NCBI RefSeq assembly: GCF_025567625.1
Contig: NZ_JAOQJC010000020.1
Location: 1-64,000 of the forward strand
Direction of reading: 5' to 3'
Origin: Paenibacillus sp. J5C2022
GTDB lineage: Bacteria; Bacillota; Bacilli; Paenibacillales; Paenibacillaceae
Length of the DNA stretch: 64,000 bases
Under the pieces are notes generated by a model. That model was not told where the DNA came from. It saw only the letters and a list, made by a program, of their open reading frames with translations, and did not search any database. Below are positions 28,819 to 41,009 of the stretch, piece by piece; position 1 is the stretch's first letter; every line of letters begins with the position of its first letter. Made by a program: the position numbers and the translations under genes.

Positions 28819-30480
28819 ATGGAGCCGTACAAGCTGTTGATCGTGGACGATTTTTTCGTGGAGAGAGAGTGCGTGAAGGACATTGTCGAGCAATCTTCGC
28901 TGGATGTGGCAATTATCGGTGAGACAAGCAACGGGGCGGATGCGCTTGAATTTATTCGGCAAGTACAGCCCGACTTCGTCCTGACGGACATTGAGATGCC
29001 TTTTATGAACGGATTGCAACTGGCAGAGCATATTAATCGGCTCTATCCGTCGATTCATATTATTTTTTTCACATTCTATCATAAGTTCGAATATGCGAAG
29101 CAAGCCGTTCAGCTAGGCGCGGCTTCCTTCATTATGAAGCCGATCGTGGAGGAGGAATTCCTCACCGAGCTGGACCGCATCATTGAGCTTCGCAAGCGGC
29201 AGCAGGAGAGTGAGGCGGAGGAGTACCGGCTGAAGCAGCTGTTGGCGGAGAGCTTGCCGCTAATGGCAACCAAGTGGACGAAAGAACTGTTCATGGGCTT
29301 GCATAAGGCGCTGGACGAGAAGTGGCTGTGGGATTGTGTGCAATATTACCGCTTCCCGCTGCAGCGAGGCATGTATGTCGTATTGGCAGTGGAGATGAAT
29401 GGAGTGGAGACATGCTTGTCCGACATGTCGATTGAACAGCGTGAGTTGTTCAAGCTGAGATGGGAAGATTGGCTCGCAGAGCTGCTTGGCTCTGCTTCTT
29501 TCCTTTGGTGCGAGACAAGCGAAGGGCAATGGGCGGTGCTGCTGTCCTTCAACCCCGAAGTGGAATCGGATCAAGCGCTGGAGGAGAGCTACAAGACAGC
29601 CGAAGATATAATGGTGCGGTTCGAAAGGGAGAATCTAAGCGTATCGATCGGGATTAGCGAGCCTATCGCCCTGCTGGCGGAGGTAGATAGGAAGTACGAG
29701 CAAGCGAAGAGGGCGCTGAGGCATAAATTTCATGTTGGCCGTGGAGTGATGATAAGCGCATCGGAAGTGGAAGAGACGGATGCTTTATGGGAAGACGATG
29801 CAGGCCTGTTGTCCGTCATCCGTAGGGATATGCAGAAGCTGCTGTTTGCCGATGATTCCCCCGATGCGGCCAGTTACCTGGAGAACTGGTTTCCCGCCAA
29901 TCGGATATTGTCGCAAGCGGCGGCTTGCAATCTATGCTATGCCGCCGCACTTTACGGACAGCAGCTGATAAGCGAATGGAATGAGGATTTGTCGTCACAA
30001 TTTAGCGCAAGCAAGCTCCCTTGGGACAAGATGTTGCGATTCGAGAGCTTGGCTGAGGCGAAGGATTGGCTCATTCAATATTTGCTGGACGCCCGTTCCT
30101 TCATTCAACAGCGAAGCGTAGCGCAGACCGTTATTATTGCCAACAAGGTGAAATCATTGATTAGTGAACGCTACGCTGGAACCGTAACGGTGAAAGAAAT
30201 ATCCGAGGAGCTGCACTACAGCCCGAATTACGTGAACAACGTGTTCAAAGGGGAGACGGGAGAGACGATTCTGGAGTACTTAACCCGCTTCAGAATCGAG
30301 CAAGCGAAGAAGCTTCTGCTGGAGACAGATCGCAAAATTCATGATATTACGCTCGCAGTCGGCTATCATCACGAGACGTATTTCCGCAATGTGTTCAGGC
30401 AGTATACGGGAATGTCCCCGAAGGAGTATCGCGAGAAGATGGGCGGTTCGCAGAATAGAGGCCATATCCATGCTAATTAG
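28819..30480 (+). CDS. YesN-type response regulator with AraC DNA-binding domain
   Basis: 553 aa; ATG with CAGGAGGGC upstream. Receiver at residues 1-~125 with Asp57 (LTDIEMPFMNG) and Lys in IMKPI. A ~270-residue middle region contains a degenerate GGDEF-like fold, common in YesN proteins. The C-terminal AraC double helix-turn-helix includes ISEELHYSPNYVNNVFK and ITLAVGYHHETYFRNVFRQYTGMSPKEYR. It lies 13 bp after the hydrolase gene and overlaps its kinase partner by 11 bp. It probably activates the transporter/hydrolase cluster in which it sits. Confidence 0.92.
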   Translation: MEPYKLLIVDDFFVERECVKDIVEQSSLDVAIIGETSNGADALEFIRQVQPDFVLTDIEMPFMNGLQLAEHINRLYPSIHIIFFTFYHKFEYAKQAVQLGAASFIMKPIVEEEFLTELDRIIELRKRQQESEAEEYRLKQLLAESLPLMATKWTKELFMGLHKALDEKWLWDCVQYYRFPLQRGMYVVLAVEMNGVETCLSDMSIEQRELFKLRWEDWLAELLGSASFLWCETSEGQWAVLLSFNPEVESDQALEESYKTAEDIMVRFERENLSVSIGISEPIALLAEVDRKYEQAKRALRHKFHVGRGVMISASEVEETDALWEDDAGLLSVIRRDMQKLLFADDSPDAASYLENWFPANRILSQAAACNLCYAAALYGQQLISEWNEDLSSQFSASKLPWDKMLRFESLAEAKDWLIQYLLDARSFIQQRSVAQTVIIANKVKSLISERYAGTVTVKEISEELHYSPNYVNNVFKGETGETILEYLTRFRIEQAKKLLLETDRKIHDITLAVGYHHETYFRNVFRQYTGMSPKEYREKMGGSQNRGHIHAN

Positions 30481-32287
30481 GCTGATGAACTGGTTTCAAA
30501 ACTTAAGCCTTAAGCAGAAATTGATCATTGCCTTTACGCCTCTCATCAGCATGGTTGTGCTGGGATCGGGACTGGTCATTTATCAAATCGCCAAAAACCG
30601 CCTTGAAAGCATGAGCGAGCAGCTGCTGCAGCAAAATTTGGTTCAGACGGCTTCCTTGATCGATTACAGGCTCGATTCCTATCTGCTGAAATCCAAAATC
30701 ATCTTTGCCAATCCTTCTCTGCAGGCTCTGCTCAAAGAACAGCATGGCGATTTCTATAGCCTGTATAATGCCTATATGAATGTCATGGGCGTGCTGGAGC
30801 CGGTATTGTCCGAGATGACGTATTCATCATCCTCCGAATCCACTGCAGGGAACGAAATGCTGAATGTCACGATGTATGTGCATAATGAGACTTTGGCGAA
30901 GGATAGCGGACTGCTGCGCAATATCGGGGAAGTCGAAGGGCAACAGTGGCTTCGCGAGCTGCGCCTCTCTCCCGATAAGCATCAGTGGCGCTGGCTTTAC
31001 GAAGAAAGCGGAAGACGCTACATCTCGATCGATCATCTTCTAATATCGTTCAGCGATCTGAAGGAACTGGGCGTTCTGACTATCAACATACCGGAAGAAG
31101 TATTTCAGAAAATATTGCAGACCAGCAATGAGGACACGAGGGCAGAGCTTGTGCTGGCAGGCGATACTGAGGCTATGCTTAGAGGCGGTTCCGGCTCAGG
31201 TGAAGCATGGTCCGGCAACGTGGTGGAGCGGCTGAGAAGCGATAACCAGCTTGGGCATCATGTGAAGAAGACGTGGATAGACGGGACGCCGTTTTTCATT
31301 GCCTCGGTAAAGTCTGAAGTAACGGGGTGGGACGTCGTAGCCATGATGCCTTACGCCATTATTACGGATCAGCTTAAACCGATCGGACTTGTTGTCACGA
31401 TCATTTTAACGCTGAGCTTGGTGCTGTGCTTTGTTACAATTCTCTTTATCGCACATTTGTCCACAAGAAGGCTGCATCGTATGACTCGTAAGATGAACCG
31501 TATCCAATCCAACTGGAACGAACCGCTTCCGCTTATCCCCGGTCATGATGATATTGGCCAATTGGACAGTGCCTTGAACCAGCTGGTGGAATCGTTGAAG
31601 ACGATGAGCGAGGAACGGATTCAACTGCAGCTGCAGAAATCACTGCTCCAGGTGGAACTGCTGCAGGCGCAAATTAATCCCCATCTGCTCTACAATACGT
31701 TGGCTACAATCCGATGGAAAGCGAAGAGAGCTGGAGCGGAGGAAATTAGCGGCGTCACGGAGGCGTTGATCCGGTTTTTCAAGCACTTTCTGAATCGCGG
31801 AGAGAATATGACGACCATTGGCAGCGAATTGACGATGATCAAGGAATATACGAAAATTCTCCGCTTTACTTATCATTTCGATTTCCACGAAGATATTCAA
31901 GTTGCAGAGGAATTATTAGCATGTAAAATTCCTCATCTGCTGCTGCAGCCATTTGTTGAAAATGCGATTGTTCACGGATTGCGGCCTAAGAAGGGACAGG
32001 GACACGTCAAGGTGCATGGAAGGAAGGTCGACAACGCTATTCAGTTCCTCATTGAGGATGACGGTATTGGAATAGGGGAGGAGCAAAAGAGACGCATCAA
32101 TGATGCAGTGCCGGATAAAGGCGGTCATAGCGGCTACGGGCTCGTGAATGTTCGCAAGCGTATTCAGCTGTGCTGGGGCGATCATTACGGTTTTGCCATT
32201 GAAAGCCGATCAGGGGCCGGTACGCGGATTACCTTGAGAATTCCTCTTCCATCCACATCGTTAACGCAGTCAGAGCCCGGGGCATAG
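30470..32287 (+). CDS. YesM-type sensor histidine kinase
   Basis: 605 aa from ATG 30470, overlapping the yesN-like stop by 11 bp; ATG 30485 is an alternative, and neither has a strong binding site, consistent with coupled translation. TM1 near residues 20-42; an extracellular sensor domain of ~250 residues; TM2 near 305-330; HAMP (RRLHRMTRKMNRI). The His_kinase motif QAQINPHLLYNTLATIRWKAK has Leu in place of the usual Phe after the catalytic His. HATPase motifs are PHLLLQPFVENAIVHGL, DDGIGIG and GYGLVNVRKRI. It presumably senses the extracellular glycan or its bound form. Confidence 0.92.
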   Translation: MLIRLMNWFQNLSLKQKLIIAFTPLISMVVLGSGLVIYQIAKNRLESMSEQLLQQNLVQTASLIDYRLDSYLLKSKIIFANPSLQALLKEQHGDFYSLYNAYMNVMGVLEPVLSEMTYSSSSESTAGNEMLNVTMYVHNETLAKDSGLLRNIGEVEGQQWLRELRLSPDKHQWRWLYEESGRRYISIDHLLISFSDLKELGVLTINIPEEVFQKILQTSNEDTRAELVLAGDTEAMLRGGSGSGEAWSGNVVERLRSDNQLGHHVKKTWIDGTPFFIASVKSEVTGWDVVAMMPYAIITDQLKPIGLVVTIILTLSLVLCFVTILFIAHLSTRRLHRMTRKMNRIQSNWNEPLPLIPGHDDIGQLDSALNQLVESLKTMSEERIQLQLQKSLLQVELLQAQINPHLLYNTLATIRWKAKRAGAEEISGVTEALIRFFKHFLNRGENMTTIGSELTMIKEYTKILRFTYHFDFHEDIQVAEELLACKIPHLLLQPFVENAIVHGLRPKKGQGHVKVHGRKVDNAIQFLIEDDGIGIGEEQKRRINDAVPDKGGHSGYGLVNVRKRIQLCWGDHYGFAIESRSGAGTRITLRIPLPSTSLTQSEPGA

Positions 32288-32304
32288 CATACCCGGGGCT
32301 CTGA
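32270..32304. terminator. Terminator at the end of the glycan cluster
   Basis: TCAGAGCCCGGG pairs with CCCGGGGCTCTGA around GCATAGCATA, with a one-base bulge. The kinase stop codon lies inside the hairpin. It is followed by TTCTGCTT and faces a convergent minus-strand gene, so it may work in both directions. Confidence 0.7.
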
Positions 32305-32310
32305 TTCTGC

Positions 32311-32808
32311 TTACTCCTGAAAGTCCTCGATCTCATTCATACGGAAGGTGTACACTTGCTTTTCGTCCACATGGTATATCGTCAGCAGCTGCTCGTTTTC
32401 ATTTATATTAATGATCCGGCAAGGAATGCTCATCTTGATGCCGAGACCTCTGTTCACGATGAGACGAATTAATGTGTTGTTGCTCATCACTTTCCGGAAG
32501 CTGTGAAAGGTGTCATGAACGGCTGGATCAGCCGGTGCATGTGACTGATCACCTTGCTGACTAACCTCGCCGGACTGCGGCTCGATCGGGATGGGTATTG
32601 TCGATGAGGCATCGGACTTTCTCTCTTCAATGAGTTGTCCAAGTTGAATGCCGGACGTAATCTTATAATCAAGGAATCCGCTTCCATTCATTCTCCGAAT
32701 GAGCTGCTCCAGAGCGGCTGTATGGCTATCGTCTTCGATCATGACTTCCAGTTGATACACATATGTATTCTTCTTCTCTCTATTTGTATAAATGCTCATG
32801 CCTGTCAT
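32311..32808 (-). CDS. Hypothetical protein
   Basis: 165 aa, minus strand. I do not recognise the family. The N-terminal ~55 residues look like a compact alpha/beta unit (TYVYQLEVMIEDDSHTAALEQLIRRMN). A Ser/Pro/Gln-rich linker (~residues 65-100) and a C-terminal ~55-residue beta-rich unit (IPCRIININENEQLLTIYHVDEK) follow, with an acidic tail. The start is uncertain: ATG 32808 has AAGGGCGG very close, ATG 32799 has GGGG about 10 nt upstream. No signal peptide or TM segment. Convergent with the sensor-kinase gene. Confidence 0.65.
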   Translation of the reverse strand: MTGMSIYTNREKKNTYVYQLEVMIEDDSHTAALEQLIRRMNGSGFLDYKITSGIQLGQLIEERKSDASSTIPIPIEPQSGEVSQQGDQSHAPADPAVHDTFHSFRKVMSNNTLIRLIVNRGLGIKMSIPCRIININENEQLLTIYHVDEKQVYTFRMNEIEDFQE

Positions 32809-33033
32809 TCCCCGCCCTTCAACTGCAAATGATATAGTCTAAATATACCACTAATCGCAAAAACGTTATAGGACTAAATATTCATATTTATGGCACTTTT
32901 TGTATGAGATGGAGGGAATAATGAGGCTCTCTTCATCTATGCGATTGACCACACTGATACAGGGGAGGCGCATATAATGATGATGCAGTGACATATTGCA
33001 ATATGAATTGGAAGCTCGGGGAGGTGGATGCGG

Positions 33034-33339
33034 ATGATGCGGATGATTCCCTTTAAGCTGGAAAGCGGAGAAACCGTACTTGGTGCTGAAGTGAAATTAC
33101 CGAAGACGAATTTGCTGTCGATCTCGACAGATCGAGGATATATTATGTGCGGCGCATTGGATGTCGCGCTCCTGAATGATCGGCTGCGCGACCGTGAGAT
33201 TATTGCCGGTCGTGCGGTCGGCGTGCGTACATTGGAGGAATTGTTCGAAGCGCCGCTGGAGTCGGTCACGATAAAAGCGGAAGCACTTGGCATTACGGCG
33301 GGTATGAAAGGAAAGGATGCGTTGCGGTTAATGCTTTAG
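33034..33339 (+). CDS. yunC: YunC-like DUF1805 protein
   Basis: 101 aa from ATG 33034, chosen because GGGAGGTGG (33018-33026) is then 8 nt away; ATG 33028 would be too close. Conserved LPKTNLLSISTDRGYIMCGALDVALLNDRL and AGRAVGVRTLEEL are nearly identical in pattern to Bacillus YunC. The conserved Cys in YIMCGALD is typical. The family function is unknown. A YunD-type nucleotidase, neighbour of yunC in Bacillus, is found separately at 46.7 kb in this window. Confidence 0.88.
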   Translation: MMRMIPFKLESGETVLGAEVKLPKTNLLSISTDRGYIMCGALDVALLNDRLRDREIIAGRAVGVRTLEELFEAPLESVTIKAEALGITAGMKGKDALRLML

Positions 33340-33942
33340 CTATGCTTCAACTTCAATCTATAGATGCAATAGCGGCGACTGTGACTCAGTAAGAAATTCC
33401 GACAAAAAATGTTGGGGGAGTAAGCACGCAGCTGTGTGGAGGCAGCATGAAGAAGCGGCATGACGAAGCATCTTATGAAGCAGCATTGGGCAGTGGCTTT
33501 CCTGTGGCTTTTATATGTATCTTATATGTATCTTATACGTGGCTTGCCTGTATATTACTTGTACATGATTAGTTCATGGTTTGATCGTGATTAGTTCATG
33601 ATTAGTTCATACCTGTATACTTCAGGCTGTTGGAAATCTCCCGCTGCAATTTACTCAACACCTTGATTTATGCAGGTAGCTGTACAAGTGGTTCGCAGGC
33701 TTGCTTTTCGTTATCTCAGGAACTGGTTACGTAGCTTGGCATGTGCATGAAATCGAAAGAGCTCATTCTCCCTTTGCCTCAGGAATTGTCGTATTAGCCT
33801 CACCAGAATTCGTCCAGGCTCTCGTCTCCCATCGACTCAGGAACGTATCTAATGAAGAGTTTGGGAGAAGTTCAATAGTGCGCACCTGAATAAAGGGGAT
33901 AGTGAGTAGATACCAATAAAATGGCTGACAAGAAAAAGGGGA
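33340..33942. other. Non-coding stretch between yunC and mtnA
   Basis: About 600 bp without a supportable gene. It contains an 11-bp-period repeat array (33488-33619). A 62-codon frame at 33701-33889 has no ribosome binding site and no recognisable product. AT content is higher than in the flanking genes. The minus-strand mtnA terminator closes it on the right. Confidence 0.6.
33488..33619. repeat. 11-bp-period degenerate tandem array
   Basis: Successive 11-mers in one unbroken phase: 33510 TTTATATGTAT, 33521 CTTATATGTAT, 33532 CTTATACGTGG, 33543 CTTGCCTGTAT, 33554 ATTACTTGTAC, 33565 ATGATTAGTTC, 33576 ATGGTTTGATC, 33587 GTGATTAGTTC, 33598 ATGATTAGTTC. All nine have T at position 2 and G at position 8, and eight of nine have T at position 9. 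Two further units upstream (33488, 33499) share GTGGCT. A period of 11 is not a multiple of three, so it does not encode a simple peptide repeat. Confidence 0.7.
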
Positions 33943-33978
33943 GAAAAAAATCCCTGCCTCATAAAGTGAAGGCAGGGA
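33943..33978 (-). terminator. Terminator of the mtnK-mtnA operon
   Basis: TCCCTGCCT (33951-33959) pairs perfectly with AGGCAGGGA (33970-33978) around a 10-nt loop. On the minus strand it is followed by TTTTTTT. It lies 24 bp past the mtnA stop. Confidence 0.9.
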
Positions 33979-34002
33979 GCATAATGAATGCTGGTTATTG
34001 CG

Positions 34003-35058
34003 TTATTCCTGGAACAGCTTGCGCAAGTTTTCCTCGTAAGGAGCTTGTACAATGCCCTTCTCCGTAATAATGGCCGTTACATATTCGTGAGGCGTTACAT
34101 CGAACGCCGGGTTGTATACTTTGATGTCACGAGGCGCTGTGCGCTTGCCGAAGCCTTCCGTAATTTCTTCAGCGATGCGCTCTTCGATCGGAATCAGCTC
34201 ACCTGTCGGCGTCTCAAGATCAATCGTCGACAAGGGGCAAGCGACGTAGAACGGAATGCCGTGCGCCTTGGCCAGCACCGCAACGCTGTACGTGCCGATC
34301 TTGTTGGCAACGTCTCCGTTGGCAGCTACGCGGTCGGTACCCACGATAACAGCATCCACCATTCCCTTGGACATGACGTGTCCAGCCATATTGTCGCAGA
34401 TGAGGGTGACATCGACTCCGGCTTGCTGCAGCTCGAATGCGGTCAAGCGAGCGCCTTGCAATACAGGACGAGTCTCATCGGCGAATACTTTCAGCTTCAT
34501 GCCCTGCTCCTGAGCCAAATAGAAGGGAGCGAGAGCCGTACCGTACTTCGCGGTGGCGAGTCCGCCAGCGTTGCAATGCGTCAATACGCCCATGCCATCC
34601 TTGAACAGCGTCAGCGCATACTCGCCGATTGCCTTGTTCGTCGCTTCATCCTCGCTCTGAATTGTGACGGCTTCCGTCTCCAGAGCCGCCTTGCAGCGTT
34701 CCAGCTCCGATTCATTGCCAGCAATCGCAGAAGCTGCGGCCTTCATACGATCCAATGCCCAGAACAGATTCACCGCAGTCGGTCGGGAGGTGGCGAGATA
34801 TTCCGCTTGCTTGGTTACAGCCGCGAGCCAATCATCCTTGGTGGAGGCGTCGCGACTGCCAAGCACAACGCCGTATGCTGCGGCAATACCGATCGCAGGG
34901 GCCCCGCGTACCTTCAGATGAGAGATCGCTTCCCATACTTCCTCAGGAGTCGTTAATGGGAGGTAGAGAATCTCTTCCGGCAGAAGCCGCTGATCCAGCA
35001 GATCAAGCCGGTCTCCTTTCCATATTAGGGACTGCAAGCTGTTGTCATTTCCACTCAT
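34003..35058 (-). CDS. mtnA: S-methyl-5-thioribose-1-phosphate isomerase
   Basis: 351 aa from ATG 35058, preceded by GAGAGGAAG; an in-frame ATG at 35091 has no binding site. Family motifs are [34 protein letters not shown] with the catalytic Cys, and [23 protein letters not shown] with the catalytic Asp. It converts methylthioribose-1-phosphate to methylthioribulose-1-phosphate in methionine salvage. It is the second gene of an operon with mtnK, which makes its substrate. Confidence 0.95.
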   Translation of the reverse strand: MSGNDNSLQSLIWKGDRLDLLDQRLLPEEILYLPLTTPEEVWEAISHLKVRGAPAIGIAAAYGVVLGSRDASTKDDWLAAVTKQAEYLATSRPTAVNLFWALDRMKAAASAIAGNESELERCKAALETEAVTIQSEDEATNKAIGEYALTLFKDGMGVLTHCNAGGLATAKYGTALAPFYLAQEQGMKLKVFADETRPVLQGARLTAFELQQAGVDVTLICDNMAGHVMSKGMVDAVIVGTDRVAANGDVANKIGTYSVAVLAKAHGIPFYVACPLSTIDLETPTGELIPIEERIAEEITEGFGKRTAPRDIKVYNPAFDVTPHEYVTAIITEKGIVQAPYEENLRKLFQE

Positions 35059-35101
35059 GTTGCTACTTCCTCTCTGATCGTAATCCTGCATTTCAATGCA
35101 T

Positions 35102-36310
35102 CTACGCTATAGGAGCCGTGACGATATCGATGAACTGCCCGATGGACGAGATGTTCCGATGTCCGCGGATGAGCGCCGTCCCGATTGCCAGTGCTTGACG
35201 CTGGCAACGTTCCCTTGTCGCGCCATCCGTAATCCGGTCGATGTCGGCGACATGAGCGAGGCCGACGATTCGGCGAACCATCTTGCAGCCCGCGAAGCCG
35301 GTTGCGTCCTGAAGCAGCGTCTTCATATAATAATCGCGATAGCCGGGTGCAGTCGAGGCCAGGCGGTCTACGCCGTGCTCTTCCCACAGGCCAACGAATT
35401 TGTCATGGAATCCGTTCCAGATTCCGCTGACCGTGTCCAGCAGATAGCTGCGATATTCTGTCCGAGCCGCCTCGTCCGAGGACCAATGCTCCTGCCCGAC
35501 ATAATTGAGCAGCAGGTTGGCGATAATCGCGCCGATATCGAACCCCATCGGGCCGTAGTAAGCGAATTCCGGATCGATCACCTTCGTGGAATCCGGTCTC
35601 ACGAAGATGCTTCCCGTATGAAGGTCGCCGTGCAGCAGCGCTTCGGCTTTCGTCAGGAACTTGTCCCGCAGAATAGCCACCTCAAGCTGCAGCTCGCCGT
35701 CCGTTCGCAGCAGTGCCGCAGCGTCTTCGATCGATGCTTCTATATTATTGTTGGGCGACACGGTATATGGATCGTCGAAGATGAGATCCTCCGTTATTTT
35801 GCACAGTTCAGGATTGATATAGTCCTTCACATCCAGCTTCTTCTCCTGTTGGTTGCAGCCGAGATCGGATGTGAAGAACAAGGTGCGCGCCATATACGTA
35901 GAGATATGATCCGCGAAATGCGGATAGCGCGCGCGCTCCATCAAGCCTTGCCTCATAATGACATGGTCGCTGAGGTCCTCCATAATCGTGAGCGCGAGAT
36001 CCGCGTCGTATCGGTGGACAACTGGAGCCAATTCCGGAACAAGCCTGCCGTCAAGAAGCAGCTTCCGGCTCTCGATCCGGGCTCTGTCGAGCGTGAGCGG
36101 CCAGGACTCGCCGACAACCTTCGCATAAGGCAGTGCTTGCTTCATAATCAGGCTTTTGCCGCTGGCGTCATCTATAATATGAAAGACGAGATTCAGGTTG
36201 CCGTCACCGATCTCCCGGCAGCGCAGCGAAGCGCCCGACGGGAAAAATCCGTCTATGCCGCTCGCGATCGAGATGGCTTCCCCTTCGTTCAAAGGATGGT
36301 ATGCACTCAT
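35102..36310 (-). CDS. mtnK: Methylthioribose kinase
   Basis: 402 aa from ATG 36310 with GGAGGGG 9 nt upstream. It opens [23 protein letters not shown]. Phosphotransferase-fold motifs include [29 protein letters not shown] (catalytic loop) and [17 protein letters not shown] (metal-binding). It phosphorylates 5-methylthioribose released from methylthioadenosine. No SAM riboswitch is visible in the ~165 bp upstream, although many Bacillus mtnKA operons have one. The remaining salvage genes (mtnB, C, D, W/X) are not in the window. Confidence 0.95.
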   Translation of the reverse strand: MSAYHPLNEGEAISIASGIDGFFPSGASLRCREIGDGNLNLVFHIIDDASGKSLIMKQALPYAKVVGESWPLTLDRARIESRKLLLDGRLVPELAPVVHRYDADLALTIMEDLSDHVIMRQGLMERARYPHFADHISTYMARTLFFTSDLGCNQQEKKLDVKDYINPELCKITEDLIFDDPYTVSPNNNIEASIEDAAALLRTDGELQLEVAILRDKFLTKAEALLHGDLHTGSIFVRPDSTKVIDPEFAYYGPMGFDIGAIIANLLLNYVGQEHWSSDEAARTEYRSYLLDTVSGIWNGFHDKFVGLWEEHGVDRLASTAPGYRDYYMKTLLQDATGFAGCKMVRRIVGLAHVADIDRITDGATRERCQRQALAIGTALIRGHRNISSIGQFIDIVTAPIA

Positions 36311-36476
36311 GATTTCGTTCCCCTCCGAATTGTATAATCGTTCATTGGCACTATTCCTACTAGTATAATAGAAATGAAATCGCCTTGGAATACCTTTTAT
36401 CGCAATCATTGACTTCATTCGCCGTTTTTTTCACAATAGAAGAAAAGCACTTGCAGGAAGGGCGGAGAGTTGGGTT

Positions 36477-37052
36477 ATGGCAATACAGAGTGAAGCGGTC
36501 GCGCTGAAGGAATGGGCGGTATCTGTCAAGGCGCTGCTGGAGGGCGAGTTGATCATGATCATGCGCAAAGGGGGCATTGCGGAGGAAACAAGAGACTTCC
36601 GTCTGATGGACAACCGGTTTTATCTCATGCCCGCGTATGAACATCAGAAGGAACATCTGTTGAAGTCTCCGTACCGCAACAAGCTGGCCGCCACGTTGAC
36701 GGAGTGGTCGCCGGACTGGGAGACGGTCCGCTTGCAGGGCTATGCGGAGGTAGTTGACGATATCGAAATATTCGATGGCGATACGCTGGACAAACTGCGT
36801 GAATGCCATATATGGGAGGACGCCTTCGCCGAGGAGCGGCTCAGATGGAAGCGGAAAAATCCGCTGCATTTGTTGATCCTACGGGTATACCGTCTGCAGG
36901 ATACGATAGAAATCCCTATGAGGCCCGCTTATAACGGGTGCAAATCATGGGTAAAATTGGAGGATGACGTTCCAAAGCGGGAATTGGCGCCGGTACTGAC
37001 GGATGAACAATTTACCCGAATGCGGGAAAAATTGATGGCCGCACTGTCGTAG
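36477..37052 (+). CDS. DUF1802 family protein
   Basis: 191 aa; ATG with GGCGGAGAG upstream. The N-terminus AVALKEWAVSVKALLEGELIMIMRKGGIAEETRDF with PAYEHQKEHLL matches the DUF1802 family. Mixed alpha/beta, no signal peptide, no TM segment. Family function unknown. It diverges from mtnK and stands just before the suf operon, from which it is separated by a promoter region. Confidence 0.82.
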   Translation: MAIQSEAVALKEWAVSVKALLEGELIMIMRKGGIAEETRDFRLMDNRFYLMPAYEHQKEHLLKSPYRNKLAATLTEWSPDWETVRLQGYAEVVDDIEIFDGDTLDKLRECHIWEDAFAEERLRWKRKNPLHLLILRVYRLQDTIEIPMRPAYNGCKSWVKLEDDVPKRELAPVLTDEQFTRMREKLMAALS

Positions 37053-37117
37053 TTCGTCGGCGTGAGGCAGTTGTCAAGAGCTGGTGGGGATTGGAACGGA
37101 CAATGTTTCGCGCTGCA

Positions 37118-37146
37118 TTGATTTATAACTACAGTTATATTAAAAT
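37118..37146 (+). promoter_or_regulatory. Probable promoter of the suf operon
   Basis: -35 TTGATT (37118-37123), 17-bp spacer, -10 TAAAAT (37141-37146), 4 of 6 and 5 of 6 matches. It is AT-rich between the two boxes and lies about 85 bp before the sufC start. Confidence 0.5.
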
Positions 37147-37152
37147 AATTAT

Positions 37153-37171
37153 TGAGAATCAGTGAGAATCA
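37153..37171 (+). promoter_or_regulatory. Direct-repeat candidate operator at the suf start site
   Basis: TGAGAATCA occurs at 37153-37161 and 37163-37171, a 10-bp spacing, with a weaker CGAGAATG near 37181. The repeats sit where transcription from the predicted promoter should begin. Identity of the binding protein is unknown. The half-site differs by one base from the TGATAAT of Fur-family boxes, but the inverted partner is missing. Confidence 0.4.
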
Positions 37172-37232
37172 ACGGCTCATCGAGAATGCAATACTCTATG
37201 AAGCATACTTACCTTGGAGGGATCAGTATACA

Positions 37233-38012
37233 ATGGCAACACAATTTGTCATCGAGGGCTTGAAAGCCGAAATCGAAGGGAAAGAAATTCTGAAAGGCAT
37301 CGACCTGAAAATGAACGGCGGCGAAATCCATGCCATCATGGGACCGAACGGAACGGGCAAAAGTACGCTGGCATCCGCATTGATGGGCCATCCCAAATAT
37401 GAAGTGACATCCGGAAAAGTGACGCTGGACGGCGAAGATCTGATGGAGATGGAAGTGGACGAGCGCGCTCGCGCAGGTCTGTTCCTGGCCATGCAATATC
37501 CCAGTGAAATTCCAGGGGTGACAAATTCCGACTTCTTGCGCAGCGCGATTAACGCACGACGCGAGGAGGGCAACGAAATCTCGCTGATCAAGTTCATCCG
37601 CCAGATGGAGGGCAAGATGAAGGAACTGGAGATGAATCCGGAATTCGCACATCGCTATCTGAACGAAGGATTCTCAGGCGGCGAGAAGAAGCGGAATGAA
37701 ATTCTGCAAATGATGCTGCTTGATCCGAAGGTCGTCGTACTGGACGAGATCGACTCCGGTCTGGACATCGACGCGCTTCGCATCGTAGCGAACGGCGTTA
37801 ACGCCATGCGTTCCGAGGAGCGCAGCTTCCTTATCATTACGCACTATCAGCGTCTGCTTAACTATATTACGCCGGATCATGTCCATGTTATGATGCAAGG
37901 CCGCATTGTGAAGTCGGGCGGTCCGGAGCTGGCGCAGCGGCTTGAGAACGAAGGCTATGATTGGGTAAAAGAAGAGCTGGGCATCGAAGACGAAACGGTC
38001 GGCCAGGCTTAA
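37233..38012 (+). CDS. sufC: Fe-S cluster assembly ATPase SufC
   Basis: 259 aa from ATG 37233 with GGAGGG about 11 nt upstream; the upstream in-frame start at 37152 lies in the promoter region. Walker A GPNGTGKST, signature FSGGEKKRNEI, Walker B VVLDEIDSGLD. SufC is the ABC-type ATPase of the SufBCD scaffold. First gene of sufCDSUB, in the order usual for Gram-positive bacteria. Confidence 0.96.
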   Translation: MATQFVIEGLKAEIEGKEILKGIDLKMNGGEIHAIMGPNGTGKSTLASALMGHPKYEVTSGKVTLDGEDLMEMEVDERARAGLFLAMQYPSEIPGVTNSDFLRSAINARREEGNEISLIKFIRQMEGKMKELEMNPEFAHRYLNEGFSGGEKKRNEILQMMLLDPKVVVLDEIDSGLDIDALRIVANGVNAMRSEERSFLIITHYQRLLNYITPDHVHVMMQGRIVKSGGPELAQRLENEGYDWVKEELGIEDETVGQA

Positions 38013-38034
38013 TCGGAGAAGGAGGCATATATTC

Positions 38035-40983
<2,949 letters not shown>

Positions 40984-41009
40984 CAATACAAGAAGGAGAG
41001 TGAATCCCG

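Noticed and set aside
33701..33889. 62-codon plus-strand frame in the gap before mtnA
   Set aside because: No ribosome binding site, no recognisable motif, non-ATG start. Treated as non-coding.
36311..36476. Possible SAM (S-box) riboswitch upstream of mtnK
   Set aside because: Bacillus mtnKA operons often have one, so I looked for it. The stretch is too short and shows no S-box helices or terminator.
37145..37172. Fur box upstream of sufC
   Set aside because: The TGAGAAT half-sites resemble TGATAAT, but there is no inverted partner at the required spacing. Kept only as an unassigned direct repeat.
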